From: Flavobacteriales bacterium
GTDB lineage: Bacteria > Bacteroidota > Bacteroidia > Flavobacteriales_F > PHOS-HE28
Assembly: GCA_016703105.1 (NCBI GenBank)
Contig: JADJCS010000007.1
Span: forward strand, 283,793-347,792
Reading direction: 5' to 3'
Length of the DNA stretch: 64,000 bases
Part shown: positions 53,752 to 62,974 of the stretch, piece after piece
Layout of the letters: each line of letters opens with the position of its first letter
How positions within the stretch are numbered: position 1 is the stretch's first letter
Made by a program: the position numbers and the translations under genes
The notes under the pieces: model-generated
Databases searched by the model: none
What the model was told of the DNA's origin: nothing
What the model saw: only the letters and a program-made list of their open reading frames with translations

Positions 53752-56187
53752 TCACTCGTAACGCAATGCTTTCACCGGATCCGCGACCGCGGCGCGATAC
53801 GCCTGCACCGATACCGTGAGAACAGTGACGACGAGCGTGATGAGCAAGGCCGCCGCATAAAGCACGGGCGAGATGTCCGCGTGGTAGGCGAAGGTCTCCA
53901 ACCAGCGGCCGATCGCATAGAACGCCAGCGGGAAGGCGACGAGCAGCGCGAGGCCGAGCAGCACCACGAACTCGCGGTTCAACCGGCGGACGATGTCGAA
54001 GAGCGGAGCGCCCATCACACGACGGATGCCGATCTCGCGGGTGCGCTGCTTGGCGGTGAAGTACGCCAAGCCATAGAGCCCCATGATGGTAAGCAGGATG
54101 GTGAGCACGGCGAAAGCGGTGAAGACGCGGAACAACTTGTCCTCCGTTTGGTAGAGCTGCGCGATGCTGTCGGTGAGGAAAGTCGCATCCCAATCATCGT
54201 TCGGACGCAAGGTGCTCCAGCGCTTCCGCAAGGTGGCGAGCTGCGCGCCCACATCACCGGGCGCCAGGCGCAGCACCAAATTGGCCACACCGTACCGGCG
54301 GCTGCTCTGGTTCATGCACAGCGGTTCAATGGGCGTGTGTAAACTGGCATAGTGGAAGTCCTTCACGACGCCGATGACCGTGAGGAAGGATTCTGGCTGC
54401 GGAGGTGTGGCCTGGGCGTCACCGGGTATGATGATCATCTCCGCGAGGGGATCCTTCCAGCCGAAAGCCTTCACTGCGCTTTCGTTCACAACGACGGCGG
54501 TCTCAGCATCGCTGGGGATGGCGGGATCGAAATAGCGTCCCGCGACAAGCTCAAGACCGAGCAGCGCGGGGTAGTCCACATCCGCGCTCATGGTGGGCAT
54601 AGGTTTGTCGATGCGGCCCTCGGGGGTGTTGGCACCGAGCACCCAGCGGCCCCCGCTCTGTCCAGGAAGGCTCTGTGTGAACGAAGCACCAGTGACGAAG
54701 TTCTCGCGCATCATCTCCAACTTGACAGGCCGTAGTGCATCCCAAGCGAGGGTGTCCTCGCCGCGTGGTTGTGGCATGGTGATGCTCAGCAACTGCTCCT
54801 TACGGAAACCCAGGTCGCTGGTGCGCAACCAATGCAATTGCGCGAAGACCGCGAGCGTGCCAACGACCATGAAGAGCGCGATGGCGAATTGCGCGCCCAT
54901 GAGCACTTTGCGCACGCGGCCCTTCCCTGCCCCACTGGCCACGCCTTCCTTCAATAACAGTTGCGGAGAGAAGCGACTGAGGAAGAAGGCGGGGTAACTG
55001 CCGGCCACCACGCCGATGAGCAGCACGATGAGCAGGATGACGGCCAAGAAGCTGCCCTGCACGAGGTAGTCCATACCGATCTCCTTCTCCGTTATCGTGT
55101 TGAACGCAGGCAGGCAGAGCCACAAGAGCCCCAGTGCGACGACGATGCCGATAATGGCGATCATCACGCTGCCACCGATGAACTGTGCTACGAGCTGCCC
55201 ACGTTGCGCGCCGCTCACTTTGCGCAAGGCCACTTCCTTGGCGCGGCGTGTGGCATCAGCCGTACTCATGTTGATGTAGTTGATGCAGGCGATGGCAAGG
55301 ATGAGTACCGCGACGATCGCGAAGAGCGTGACGTAGGCCTTGTTGCCCTTCTTCGGTGTGTCGTAGATGAGGTCGTTGTTGAAGTGCACTTCGCGCAACG
55401 GCTCCAGGTTGAAGCGGATCTCCCCATGGAAGTCCTGTCCGCCCCAGGCTGGTATGATGTACTTGGTGACGAAGGCGTCCATCTTGCTCTGGAAATCCTT
55501 CTCGTCCACACCCGTTGCGAGCACCAGATAGTTGAAGCTGCTGTTGTTGCCCCAACTCTGGCCCAGTTGCTCCTTTGCCTGAGGAGGCATACCCAAACGG
55601 CTCATGAACACACCCATCGGTATGTGCGTGTTCTCCGCCTTCCCATCGATCACCGCCGCCACTTTCAAGGTGCGGCCATTGCGTGTGACCATCTTGCCGA
55701 TGGGATCCTCGCCGCCGAACATGCGCGTGGCCATCTCTTGCATGATGACGATGTTGTCCGGCTCGTCGAGCGCGGTGCGGTCGCCCTTGACGAAGGTGAA
55801 ATCGAAGGCACGGAAGAAGCTGGTGTCGGCGTTGTAGCCGTCCTCCGTGAGGTAGGGCTTCCCCTCGTACTCCAATGTCGTCTGTCCGAGCTGGTATAGT
55901 GAGACACCGCTCTCGATGTCGGGGTATTCCTTGAGCAGCGCCTCCATGATGGGAAAAGGCGTGATGCCGAAATCGTCCTGGGTATCGCCGAACTTGTAGT
56001 GCGCCTGCACACGATAGATGCGGTCGGCCTTCATGTGGTGCGCATCGAAGCTCAACTCATCCTGCACATAGATGTAGATGAGCATGCACGCCACGATGCC
56101 GATCGCGAGTCCGCTGATGTTGAGCGCGGCGAAGAGCTTGTCGCGCTTGAGGGTGCGCCAGGCGATGAGGAGATAGTTCTTCCACAT
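53752..56187 (-). CDS. ABC transporter permease, FtsX/MacB family
   Basis: 811 residues, full length for the duplicated-FtsX family: MWKNYLLIAWRTLKRDKLFA, first membrane helix LFAALNISGLAIGIVACMLI, MacB-type periplasmic domain, FtsX domain 1 (ADATRRAKEVALRKVSGAQR), second periplasmic domain with the FRKEQLLSI segment, FtsX domain 2 (QRTREIGIRRVMGAPLFDI) and the standard end DPVKALRYE. No ABC ATPase is adjacent. It is about 30 kb from, and on the same strand as, the related permease at 25374, with clear but distant similarity. Efflux or envelope transport inferred. Confidence 0.9.
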   Translation of the reverse strand: MWKNYLLIAWRTLKRDKLFAALNISGLAIGIVACMLIYIYVQDELSFDAHHMKADRIYRVQAHYKFGDTQDDFGITPFPIMEALLKEYPDIESGVSLYQLGQTTLEYEGKPYLTEDGYNADTSFFRAFDFTFVKGDRTALDEPDNIVIMQEMATRMFGGEDPIGKMVTRNGRTLKVAAVIDGKAENTHIPMGVFMSRLGMPPQAKEQLGQSWGNNSSFNYLVLATGVDEKDFQSKMDAFVTKYIIPAWGGQDFHGEIRFNLEPLREVHFNNDLIYDTPKKGNKAYVTLFAIVAVLILAIACINYINMSTADATRRAKEVALRKVSGAQRGQLVAQFIGGSVMIAIIGIVVALGLLWLCLPAFNTITEKEIGMDYLVQGSFLAVILLIVLLIGVVAGSYPAFFLSRFSPQLLLKEGVASGAGKGRVRKVLMGAQFAIALFMVVGTLAVFAQLHWLRTSDLGFRKEQLLSITMPQPRGEDTLAWDALRPVKLEMMRENFVTGASFTQSLPGQSGGRWVLGANTPEGRIDKPMPTMSADVDYPALLGLELVAGRYFDPAIPSDAETAVVVNESAVKAFGWKDPLAEMIIIPGDAQATPPQPESFLTVIGVVKDFHYASLHTPIEPLCMNQSSRRYGVANLVLRLAPGDVGAQLATLRKRWSTLRPNDDWDATFLTDSIAQLYQTEDKLFRVFTAFAVLTILLTIMGLYGLAYFTAKQRTREIGIRRVMGAPLFDIVRRLNREFVVLLGLALLVAFPLAFYAIGRWLETFAYHADISPVLYAAALLITLVVTVLTVSVQAYRAAVADPVKALRYE

Positions 56188-56305
56188 GTGCCGAAGTTGT
56201 GTCCCAGACCGGGAAGGGGAAAGCGTATGGTGGGCGGGTGTTGCAGGAGTGATGAACGGTTAGGGGACCGGGAGCGAGGTCAACACCGGGGCACAGCCGT
56301 GACCA

Positions 56306-57640
56306 CTACTCCGTCATGAACATCATGTGCAATGCTCTTCCGGCATTCCTCGTACCGGTCACCAGGTAATTGCCCTTCGCAAGCCCACTCACCTCCGCTG
56401 TCGCACCCGTGAAGCGCAACACCGTTCTACCCATCACGTCGCGCACCTCGAATGCATCGTTCGGCAATGCACCGATGACCGTGATGCGGTCCGTAACCGG
56501 GTTGGGTGCGATCACGAGTGGTGAAGTCGACCACGCTTCCTCGATCCCCACGCTGCCGCTGCTCTCGCCCCAGACCTCGCGTGAGAAGCCGTTCGAGAAG
56601 TCATGCTCATTCCGCATGCCCACACGCGTGTAGCCGATGGCATCGCCAGGTGTGCTGTAGAAATAGTAGTAGAAGTGCATGGTATCACCCGGGGCGATGG
56701 GCACGATGGCCGTGTCCACATCGGGCAGATAGCACACATCGAGGCACAGGGACGTTTGCCAGCCGCCGGGCAAGTTTGTCTCCAACTTCACGACGCGTAC
56801 GAGCACATCGTCCGTGGCGCTGGTATTGAAGAGCTTCATGTAAGCGGTGAGGGTGGTGCCGCCTGTACCGTAGACCGTATCGTTGCTCACCCACTCCAAA
56901 TTGAAGTGCCCGCCGAAAGTTTCGCCGCCGCAATCACCGGTAGGTGGCAATGCAAGCAGGTCCTCGATGTCGCAATCGATATCCTCCGGCAGCTTGTCGA
57001 ACCAGTCGTGGTGCGTGTGGATGGTGCCATTGAGGTCGATGAGATAAGCGTTGTTGGGTTGCGGGCCGTAGTAGTTCCACCACTCGTTGCAGGGCCCATC
57101 GATGTACACCGGCGCATCGATCTGCAGGCTGTCCAACATTTCCTGCAACACCGCCTTACGTTCACCGTAGGTTGTGGGCTGCTCGTAGAGGATACCCGCA
57201 TCGATGTTCTGCTGTCCTGTGTTCACCGCACCGAAGTAGGGACTGATGTCCACAGCAGGATGCGCCTCGGGGGTGTACACGATCACGATGTGCAGTTGCG
57301 AAGAATAAGCAGCAACGAGGTCGTTGATCTTGGGCACCTTGTCGCGGAACACCGGGCAGGTATAGCTGCTGCTGATCATGAGCACCGGCTTGCCTTGCAG
57401 CAGTGCATCCTCCAGGTTGAACACATTGCCGTTGATGTCGTACAGCGTGAAGTCGGCTGCCTGTTCGCCCTCGGGCCGACCAACGTTGCTGATCGGCGGT
57501 GTTTGCGTGGGCAGCGTGCAGATCGGGTCGCTGTCAGCGGGCAGCGCGGGAAGACCGATGGAAGGGAGCAGTACAGGTTGAGCCATCGTGGCGAATGCAA
57601 TCGTCGTGCTGATCGCGCATAGTATGGATCGCTTTGTCAT
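56306..57640 (-). CDS. secreted thioredoxin-fold (deiodinase-like) protein with T9SS sorting domain
   Basis: 444 residues from ATG 57640 (MTKRSILCAISTTIAFATMA signal peptide). The first domain (about 45-240) reads GEQAADFTLYDINGNVFNLE, KPVLMISSSYTCPVFRDKVP, LHIVIVYTPEAHPAVDIS and YIDGPCNEWWNYYGPQPNNA. This is the iodothyronine-deiodinase-like branch of the thioredoxin fold ('S.TCP.FR' with a Cys at the usual selenocysteine place). A middle domain (about 245-370) is a beta-sandwich (GGHFNLEWVSNDTVYGTGGT, SLCLDVCYLPD). The C-terminus is a sorting domain (VIAPNPVTDRITVIGA ... HMMFMTE). An extracellular redox role is inferred. A -7 box (CATCTTTG, minus strand) lies at 57666-57673. Confidence 0.8.
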   Translation of the reverse strand: MTKRSILCAISTTIAFATMAQPVLLPSIGLPALPADSDPICTLPTQTPPISNVGRPEGEQAADFTLYDINGNVFNLEDALLQGKPVLMISSSYTCPVFRDKVPKINDLVAAYSSQLHIVIVYTPEAHPAVDISPYFGAVNTGQQNIDAGILYEQPTTYGERKAVLQEMLDSLQIDAPVYIDGPCNEWWNYYGPQPNNAYLIDLNGTIHTHHDWFDKLPEDIDCDIEDLLALPPTGDCGGETFGGHFNLEWVSNDTVYGTGGTTLTAYMKLFNTSATDDVLVRVVKLETNLPGGWQTSLCLDVCYLPDVDTAIVPIAPGDTMHFYYYFYSTPGDAIGYTRVGMRNEHDFSNGFSREVWGESSGSVGIEEAWSTSPLVIAPNPVTDRITVIGALPNDAFEVRDVMGRTVLRFTGATAEVSGLAKGNYLVTGTRNAGRALHMMFMTE

Positions 57641-57665
57641 CGCCGGATTCTGCTGAAGGACCGAC

Positions 57666-57673
57666 CAAAGATG
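57666..57673 (-). promoter_or_regulatory. -7 box of the deiodinase-like gene
   Basis: CATCTTTG on the minus strand, followed by GTCGG, 25 bp before ATG 57640. Confidence 0.4.
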
Positions 57674-57751
57674 CGATGGTTCGATCCCTGTTACGATATG
57701 ACAGACACAACCCACGGACACGATGCCTAGCCATGACTACCTTGGATCCGC

Positions 57752-58581
57752 ATGAACGAGCTCTTCCGCATCTTCAAGGTCGACCGGGAGGAAGTGCAGC
57801 GCCTTTCCGCAGGCGCGAACCTGCCGCACCACCACGACTACGAGGAACTCATCGTGGGCGCACAAGGCAGCCTGGAGCATTTCATCGACTTCCGTACAGA
57901 GGTGATCGACGCGCCTTTCGTGAGCTTCGTGACCAAGGGCAAGGTCCACCGCGTGAAACCCGCGATGAAGGACGGCGCCTGCGACATGTGGGTATTGCGA
58001 TTCAAGAGCGAGTTCATCCCCGAGACCACTTTCCAGCTCTATTCGCTCTACCACGACAATGCCAACATCCCCTGAAGGAGGCGCGTTGTTTCGTGCGCCT
58101 GACCCTGCTCTGCGAGATGATCGCTGGCGAAATGGGACAGAAGGAGCCGGATCTCGCCGTGGTGCGCCAGCTATTGAGCACGCTGTTCACGCTGATCAGC
58201 TCGGAACGTCGCAAGCTCCATCCGGACGAAACATCACAACCTGCCACGCAAAGTGAGACGTTCCGCAACTTCCTGCGGATCCTGGAGGATAACTACCGAC
58301 AGGAGCACGAAGTGGAGTTCTACGCCTCGCAGCTTTTCATGAGCGTGCGCAACCTCAACCTCATCACGCAGAACATCCTGCAGCAAAGCGTGTCACGCAT
58401 CATCGAGACGCGCAAGCTGATCGAAGCGAAGAACCTCTTGATCAGCACGGACAAGCCCGTGAGCGAGATCGGCTTCGAACTCGGCTACGAGGAGAAGGCC
58501 TACTTCACGCGTGTGTTCAAGAAGAACACGGGGCAGACACCCACCGAGTTCCGGGAAGAGATGCGCAAGCTCGTGGCGTGA
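57752..58581 (+). pseudogene. AraC family regulator gene with one frameshift
   Basis: The N-terminal piece (57752-58075, MNELFRIFKVDREEVQRL, PHHHDYEELIVGAQGSLEHF) is an AraC-type cupin sensor domain. It stops at TGA inside a C run. In the next frame the protein goes on without loss: LKEARCFVRLTLLCEMIAGE, then the HTH domain FYASQLFMSVRNLNLITQNI, STDKPVSEIGFELGYEEKAY and KKNTGQTPTEFREEMRKLVA. One extra C in the CCCC run at about 58070-58073 (ATC-CCC-CTG) restores an intact regulator of about 276 residues. A consensus error is therefore as likely as true inactivation. Its last 36 bp recur 3.4 kb downstream (61929-61964). Confidence 0.8.
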
Positions 58582-58604
58582 AGGCGTTGTGCGTTACACC
58601 GCCG

Positions 58605-58967
58605 TCATGATGCGGGCGCAGTATCCGGCGCGCTCAGCGTGTTGAACGCATCCAACACGCGTGCGGAATAGATCAGTGCAGCACCGGCGTTCACCGATAC
58701 GGCCACTCCCAGCGCCTCCACGATCTCCTCCCGCGTGGCGCCCGCCTTCAATGCGGCCGTGGTGTGCGTGGTGATGCAGCCGTCGCATTGCCGGGTGACG
58801 GCCACCCCCAGCGCGATGAGTTCACGCGTCTTCGCGCCGAGGAGCGAGGTTTTCGAACCCGCGTCGCTCAGTCCGCGATAACCGCGCAGGATCTCTGGAC
58901 TGGTGCGGCCTATACCGGCGAGACCGGCCTGCAATTGGTCCCTGTATTTTCTCCAATCGAGCATCAT
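58605..58967 (-). CDS. carboxymuconolactone decarboxylase (AhpD-like) family protein
   Basis: 120 residues from the ATG at 58967 (a second ATG follows immediately). Helical CMD fold with the redox motif C-D-G-C in VTRQCDGCITTHTTAALKAG, a downstream His in the AhpD-type C-x-x-C-x3-H arrangement, and ATREEIVEALGVAVSVNAGA. Relatives are alkylhydroperoxidase-like peroxidases; peroxide detoxification is likely. The stop lies 24 bp from the stop of the AraC gene, which converges with it. Confidence 0.87.
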   Translation of the reverse strand: MMLDWRKYRDQLQAGLAGIGRTSPEILRGYRGLSDAGSKTSLLGAKTRELIALGVAVTRQCDGCITTHTTAALKAGATREEIVEALGVAVSVNAGAALIYSARVLDAFNTLSAPDTAPAS

Positions 58968-59064
58968 GGTCCTTGAGATTTCAGGTGGGACGGATAGTGG
59001 AGAACGAAGGTATCCTCTCACTTACTGGCGCCATGCAGGACTTGGCCGCCAGAGGCTAACTTCT

Positions 59065-60618
59065 CTATATCGGTTCCGCTCCTTCCTTGGTGCGATCGAT
59101 GTTCACCTGATGGCGTAAAGTATCCACCAGATGATCGGGGAAGTAATGGTCCGCCATCCGTACGAACTCATCGCCGCGCACGAACATGTCCATGCCCACC
59201 TCCGTGAACTGGCGTTTGCCGCAAGCGCCCAACAGTTCGATTGCGGCGTGCAACGTATTGCGATGGAAATGGTACACGCGCTCCGTCTTGTCGGTGACCA
59301 CGAGCCCGCGCTGCAGGCCTTGGTCCTGTGTGGCCACGCCGGCCGGGCAGTTGTTGGTATTGCAACGCAAGGCCTGTATGCAGCCCAGCGCGAACATGAA
59401 GCCGCGCGCACTGTTGCACGTGTCAGCACCCAGCGCGAGCATCTTCAGGAGATCGGCGGCCGAGATCACCTTGCCGCTGGCAATGATGCGGACGTGCTGT
59501 TTGAGGCCGTAGTGCTTCAACGAGTTGTTCACGAACATCAGGGCGGGGACGATGGGCATCCCCACTGAATCAGAGAACTCCAGCGGCGCCGCACCCGTGC
59601 CACCTTCCGCACCGTCCACGGTAATGAAGTCGGGCATCAGGCCGGTGGAGATCATTTTCTCGCAGATATCAGTGAACTCCTCGGCCTTGCCGATGCACAA
59701 CTTGAAGCCCACGGGCTTGCCACCGGACAGGTCGCGCAAGCGGTCCACGAAACGCAGCAGGCCCTCGCTGTCGCTGAAGGCGCTATGCCATGGTGGTGAA
59801 AGCACGGTGGTGCCCGGCTCCACGTGGCGGATGCGCGCGATCTCCGGGGTGTTCTTCGCGGCTGGCAGGATGCCGCCGTGACCGGGCTTGGCGCCTTGGC
59901 TCAACTTCAGCTCGATCATGCGCACCTGGGGCAACGCGGCCTTGGCCTTGAAGAGCTCGGGATCGAAGGCGCCCCGTGGATCGCGGCAACTGAAATACCC
60001 GGTGCCGATCTGCCACACGATATCCCCGCCCGGTTCCAGGTGATGATGGCTTAGGCCGCCTTCCCCCGTGTTATGGTAGAAGCCGCCTTTTCGCGCGCCC
60101 CCGTTCAAGGCCTTGATGGCGTTCTCGCTCATCGAACCGAAGCTCATGGCCGAGATGTTCAGCAACGACGCCTCGTACGGTCGCGTGCATTTCGGGCCGC
60201 CGAAGCGAACGCGGGGGGGTGCCTCCAACAACGGCGCGGGGAATATGGAATGGCGCATGCCCTCATATCCGCCATGGTATAGGTCCAACTGCGTGCCGAA
60301 GGGCACGGTATCCATCACATTCTTGGCGCGGCGGTATACCAGCGAGCGTTGCTGGCGGCTGAAGGGGCGGCCATCGGTATTGCCCTCGATGAAGTACTGC
60401 TGCATCTCCGGGCTGATGAACTCGAAGAAGTAGCGCGCGTAGCCCAGCACGGGGAAGTTGCGCATGATCGTGTGTCGTTCCTGGAGCACGTTCATGATGC
60501 CGATGATCACCAGCGGGATGAGCACCACGTACCCCCACAACACGATGGGATGCCAGTAGCCGACCAGCGCGACCAGGGCGATCAGGAACAAGCTCAGGGC
60601 ATAGAAGAGTTTGCGCAT
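59065..60618 (-). CDS. FMN-binding glutamate synthase-like membrane protein
   Basis: 517 residues. Two N-terminal membrane helices (MRKLFYALSLFLIALVALVG, IVLWGYVVLIPLVIIGIM), then a domain like the FMN/Fe-S half of glutamate synthase (GltB large subunit): NISAMSFGSMSENAIKALNG, GGFYHNTGEGGLSHHH, IELKLSQGAKPGHGGILPA, DFITVDGAEGGTGAAPLEF, IIASGKVISAADLLKMLALG. A Cys cluster (GCIQALRCNTNNCPAGVATQ) fits the 3Fe-4S site. There is no glutaminase domain, so ammonia would have to come from elsewhere; the function of this membrane-anchored family is not established. The adjacent small gene ends 6 bp upstream of its start (60618/60625), suggesting an operon. Confidence 0.88.
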   Translation of the reverse strand: MRKLFYALSLFLIALVALVGYWHPIVLWGYVVLIPLVIIGIMNVLQERHTIMRNFPVLGYARYFFEFISPEMQQYFIEGNTDGRPFSRQQRSLVYRRAKNVMDTVPFGTQLDLYHGGYEGMRHSIFPAPLLEAPPRVRFGGPKCTRPYEASLLNISAMSFGSMSENAIKALNGGARKGGFYHNTGEGGLSHHHLEPGGDIVWQIGTGYFSCRDPRGAFDPELFKAKAALPQVRMIELKLSQGAKPGHGGILPAAKNTPEIARIRHVEPGTTVLSPPWHSAFSDSEGLLRFVDRLRDLSGGKPVGFKLCIGKAEEFTDICEKMISTGLMPDFITVDGAEGGTGAAPLEFSDSVGMPIVPALMFVNNSLKHYGLKQHVRIIASGKVISAADLLKMLALGADTCNSARGFMFALGCIQALRCNTNNCPAGVATQDQGLQRGLVVTDKTERVYHFHRNTLHAAIELLGACGKRQFTEVGMDMFVRGDEFVRMADHYFPDHLVDTLRHQVNIDRTKEGAEPI

Positions 60619-60624
60619 GCCGTA

Positions 60625-60945
60625 TCACGTCGTCAGTTTCGCGACCATTTCATCGGTCAAGGGGTCGGCGTAAATGCCGTACGCATTCACGAGCACGCCC
60701 TTCAGCCCGTACTTCTCGGAAGAGATCGCATAGACGATGGCTCCATCACCCGGGTCCGTGTTTCCTTCAAAGCGGAAGTACTGGTCAATGTGGAAGTCCG
60801 ACGGAGAGATCCTCAAGTTCCCGTTGCTGCAGTCAATGCAGTCGGCTTTCAGGTTGAAGTCCTCGGTATAGCCTTTGGCTTTTAGAACTTTCAGCGTTTC
60901 AGACAATGTGGGCATGGTGCTCGGCATCGGGGAGTAATTGCCCAT
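60625..60945 (-). CDS. small conserved Bacteroidota protein (phosphoribosylpyrophosphate synthetase-like by name only)
   Basis: 106 residues from the ATG at 60945; the open frame extends to a TTG at 60969, and a shorter start MPTLSETL (60915) is also possible. The pattern LSETLKVLKAKGYTEDFNLK, ADCIDCSNGNLRISPSDFHI, DQYFRFEGNTDPGDGAIVYA and ISSEKYGLKGVLVNAYGIYA is that of a short Bacteroidota family often labelled phosphoribosylpyrophosphate synthetase in databases. It has no PRPP-synthetase motif, so I regard that label as a misnomer. The CIDC pair could bind metal. It lies just upstream of the glutamate-synthase-like gene. Confidence 0.75.
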   Translation of the reverse strand: MGNYSPMPSTMPTLSETLKVLKAKGYTEDFNLKADCIDCSNGNLRISPSDFHIDQYFRFEGNTDPGDGAIVYAISSEKYGLKGVLVNAYGIYADPLTDEMVAKLTT

Positions 60946-60990
60946 TTGATCGTGGTTTAGGAGTTTCAAGTTTTTGCCAAGGCCATGGTC

Positions 60991-61881
60991 TCATGCGTTC
61001 CTGTTCGCTGGTGCTACGGGAAGCGGCACGAACTCCGTTTCGCCCGGCACGGGAACGAACTGCTGCTCGCGCCATCGTTGGCGTGCCAAATTGATCAACT
61101 CCTGCCGGGTAGCCACGAAATTCCAATCGATAATCCGTGGCTCCGCCATGGGTTCGCCACCGAAAAGGAACACCGTGGTACCCGCTTCCATTGTAAAACG
61201 GCACAGCCCGGGGTTCTTGGCCACGAGCAATTGCTTCGGCTCGTAACGATGACCGTCGTTCGCAATGGCGCCTTCGAGGATGTAAAGCCCAACCTCGCCG
61301 TACAACGCGTGGCCTATGTCCAGCTCACGCTCCTTCAGGCTCACCAACTTCATCATGTAGCACCGGCTGTACACGGGTACCGGCGAACGATGGCCCATGG
61401 CCTCACCCGCGACCAGTTTGTAGCGAACCCCGTCATCCTCCCATGCGGGCAGTTCAGCTTCCGCGACGTGATGGAAGTTGGGAGCCATCTCTTCCTTGTC
61501 CTTCGGCAGCGCGACCCAGATCTGCAGCCCATGCAGGCGTTTGTCGCTGTGGCGAAGGCGTTCCGGGGTCCGTTCCGAATGCGTGATGCCCCTGCCTGCC
61601 GTCATCCAGTTCACCGCGCCGGGGTTGATCTCGATCGCCGTGCCGAGACTATCACGATGCATCACGCTCCCCTCGAAAAGATAGGTAAGTGTGCTCAGCC
61701 CGATGTGCGGATGTGGGGGCACGTCGAAGTTGGTGCTTGCATCCATTTCAACCGGCCCCATGTGGTCCAGGTAGATGAAGGGGCCGACCATGCGCTTCTC
61801 CCGGAAGGGCAGCAGGCGGCCTACGAGGAAGTTCCCGATGTTCCGCGCGCGCTCTTCGATGATGACGGAGATGTTGGACAT
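60991..61881 (-). CDS. pirin family protein
   Basis: 296 residues, full length. Bicupin with the N-terminal metal site: VPPHPHIGLSTLTYLFEGSV (two His) and TAGRGITHSERTPE (His and Glu), the four ligands of human and bacterial pirins. A second cupin follows (YGEVGLYILEGAIANDGHRY, VFLFGGEPMAEPRIIDWNFV). Pirins are iron-dependent; some act as quercetin dioxygenases or redox sensors. The exact role here is unknown. It is transcribed in the same direction as the small gene and the glutamate-synthase-like gene, 45 bp from the former. Confidence 0.92.
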   Translation of the reverse strand: MSNISVIIEERARNIGNFLVGRLLPFREKRMVGPFIYLDHMGPVEMDASTNFDVPPHPHIGLSTLTYLFEGSVMHRDSLGTAIEINPGAVNWMTAGRGITHSERTPERLRHSDKRLHGLQIWVALPKDKEEMAPNFHHVAEAELPAWEDDGVRYKLVAGEAMGHRSPVPVYSRCYMMKLVSLKERELDIGHALYGEVGLYILEGAIANDGHRYEPKQLLVAKNPGLCRFTMEAGTTVFLFGGEPMAEPRIIDWNFVATRQELINLARQRWREQQFVPVPGETEFVPLPVAPANRNA

Positions 61882-61919
61882 TCGTGCTGGTTGATCTCAG
61901 GCTTAACGCAGGGGCTCGT

Positions 61920-61964
61920 ACCTGCTCGGAGTTCCGCGAGGAGATGCGCAAGCTCGTTGCGTGA
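61920..61964 (+). pseudogene. orphan 3' end of an AraC-type gene
   Basis: In one frame this reads TCSEFREEMRKLVA-stop. The regulator ending at 58581 closes TPTEFREEMRKLVA-stop, and the DNA differs at only three positions over the last 36 bp. Nothing upstream in this 160-bp gap continues the gene. The two tails are in direct orientation and bracket the block of four minus-strand genes between them. Confidence 0.7.
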
Positions 61965-62042
61965 GGATCGTCAACACATCAGCGGTATCATGCCACCTCT
62001 CCATCGTGCACGTGTTCGATATTGGGTAAGCGCCAATGATGG

Positions 62043-62717
62043 TTATTCAACACGTTCGGTGACCTCGTCGGTCCGCTCGCCCAGGAATTCCACCCATGCC
62101 TTCTTCATGCATGGATAATGTTTCGCCGCCTCGACAAGATCCAGGAACGCCATAAGGTTCTCCTCGAAGCGCTGCGCCAGTTTTTCGTCGGTGATGCTAC
62201 CGGTACCATTGAAGGCCTTGTGTGCCATGGCGAGCGAGAACATGTTCGGGAAAACACGCGCACCCAGGTGTTCCAAGGGAACACGCAATTGCCACAGTGC
62301 CTTGTTGCCTCCGGCCATGGATGGCGAGGCGGACATCAGCAACGCATGTTTCTCATTGAAGGGTTGCGGACGGAAGCGTGACACCCAGTCAATGGTGTTC
62401 TTGATCAGCCCCGGCATACAGCCGTTGTATTCCGGTGAAGAGATGATGAAGGCATCGCTGGCCAGAATGCGGTCGCGCAGTTGCACGGCACCCTCGGGGG
62501 GGTCATTGCCGGTCTCCAGGTCCTGGTCGAACGAAGGCGTATCGAACTCGCGCATGCTCGCGAAGTCCACTTGTGCTCCATGCTTTTCGATCACCCCTGC
62601 CGCCAGCCGGGCCAATTGCGTGTTCAGTGATCCCTTTCGGAGCGAGGCTGAGAAAACGAGCAAACGCAGGGGCTCCCTGCCTTCAGCGGTCATGTGCGTG
62701 CGTGCGTCGTTCGCCAT
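62043..62717 (-). CDS. NADPH-dependent FMN reductase-like protein
   Basis: 224 residues. Flavodoxin-like fold with the phosphate-binding loop FSASLRKGSLNTQLARLA, a second flavin contact SPEYNGCMPGLIKNTIDWVS and KHALLMSASPSMAGGNKALW, as in NAD(P)H-dependent azo- and quinone reductases of the FMN_red family. Cytoplasmic. It has a longer C-terminal helix than usual (FEENLMAFLDLVEAAKHYPC). The 257 bp upstream show only a -7-like box on the other strand for the SDR gene. Confidence 0.88.
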   Translation of the reverse strand: MANDARTHMTAEGREPLRLLVFSASLRKGSLNTQLARLAAGVIEKHGAQVDFASMREFDTPSFDQDLETGNDPPEGAVQLRDRILASDAFIISSPEYNGCMPGLIKNTIDWVSRFRPQPFNEKHALLMSASPSMAGGNKALWQLRVPLEHLGARVFPNMFSLAMAHKAFNGTGSITDEKLAQRFEENLMAFLDLVEAAKHYPCMKKAWVEFLGERTDEVTERVE

Positions 62718-62908
62718 TGGTCGATAATGATGGAGCCAGTTCGCGGATCGTTCGCGGTCTCTTTCCCGCCTGGACGATTCCGGGGTTTGAATCTACCACT
62801 ATTGTCCTCCATTCCACGCCGACCTTCTCCGTGGGATCGGGATGAACACGCTCGCTTCCAGTACCACCGTTCTACCGGATCGTGCTACCCGGGGGGCGGC
62901 TATCGGGG

Positions 62909-62916
62909 CACCTTTG
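62909..62916 (+). promoter_or_regulatory. -7 box of the SDR gene
   Basis: CACCTTTG followed by TCCC, 58 bp before ATG 62975. Confidence 0.5.
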
Positions 62917-62974
62917 TCCCGTCGGCCAGTTCGTTGACCGACAGTCACTCAGGGCAAACCAACAACACACGATC

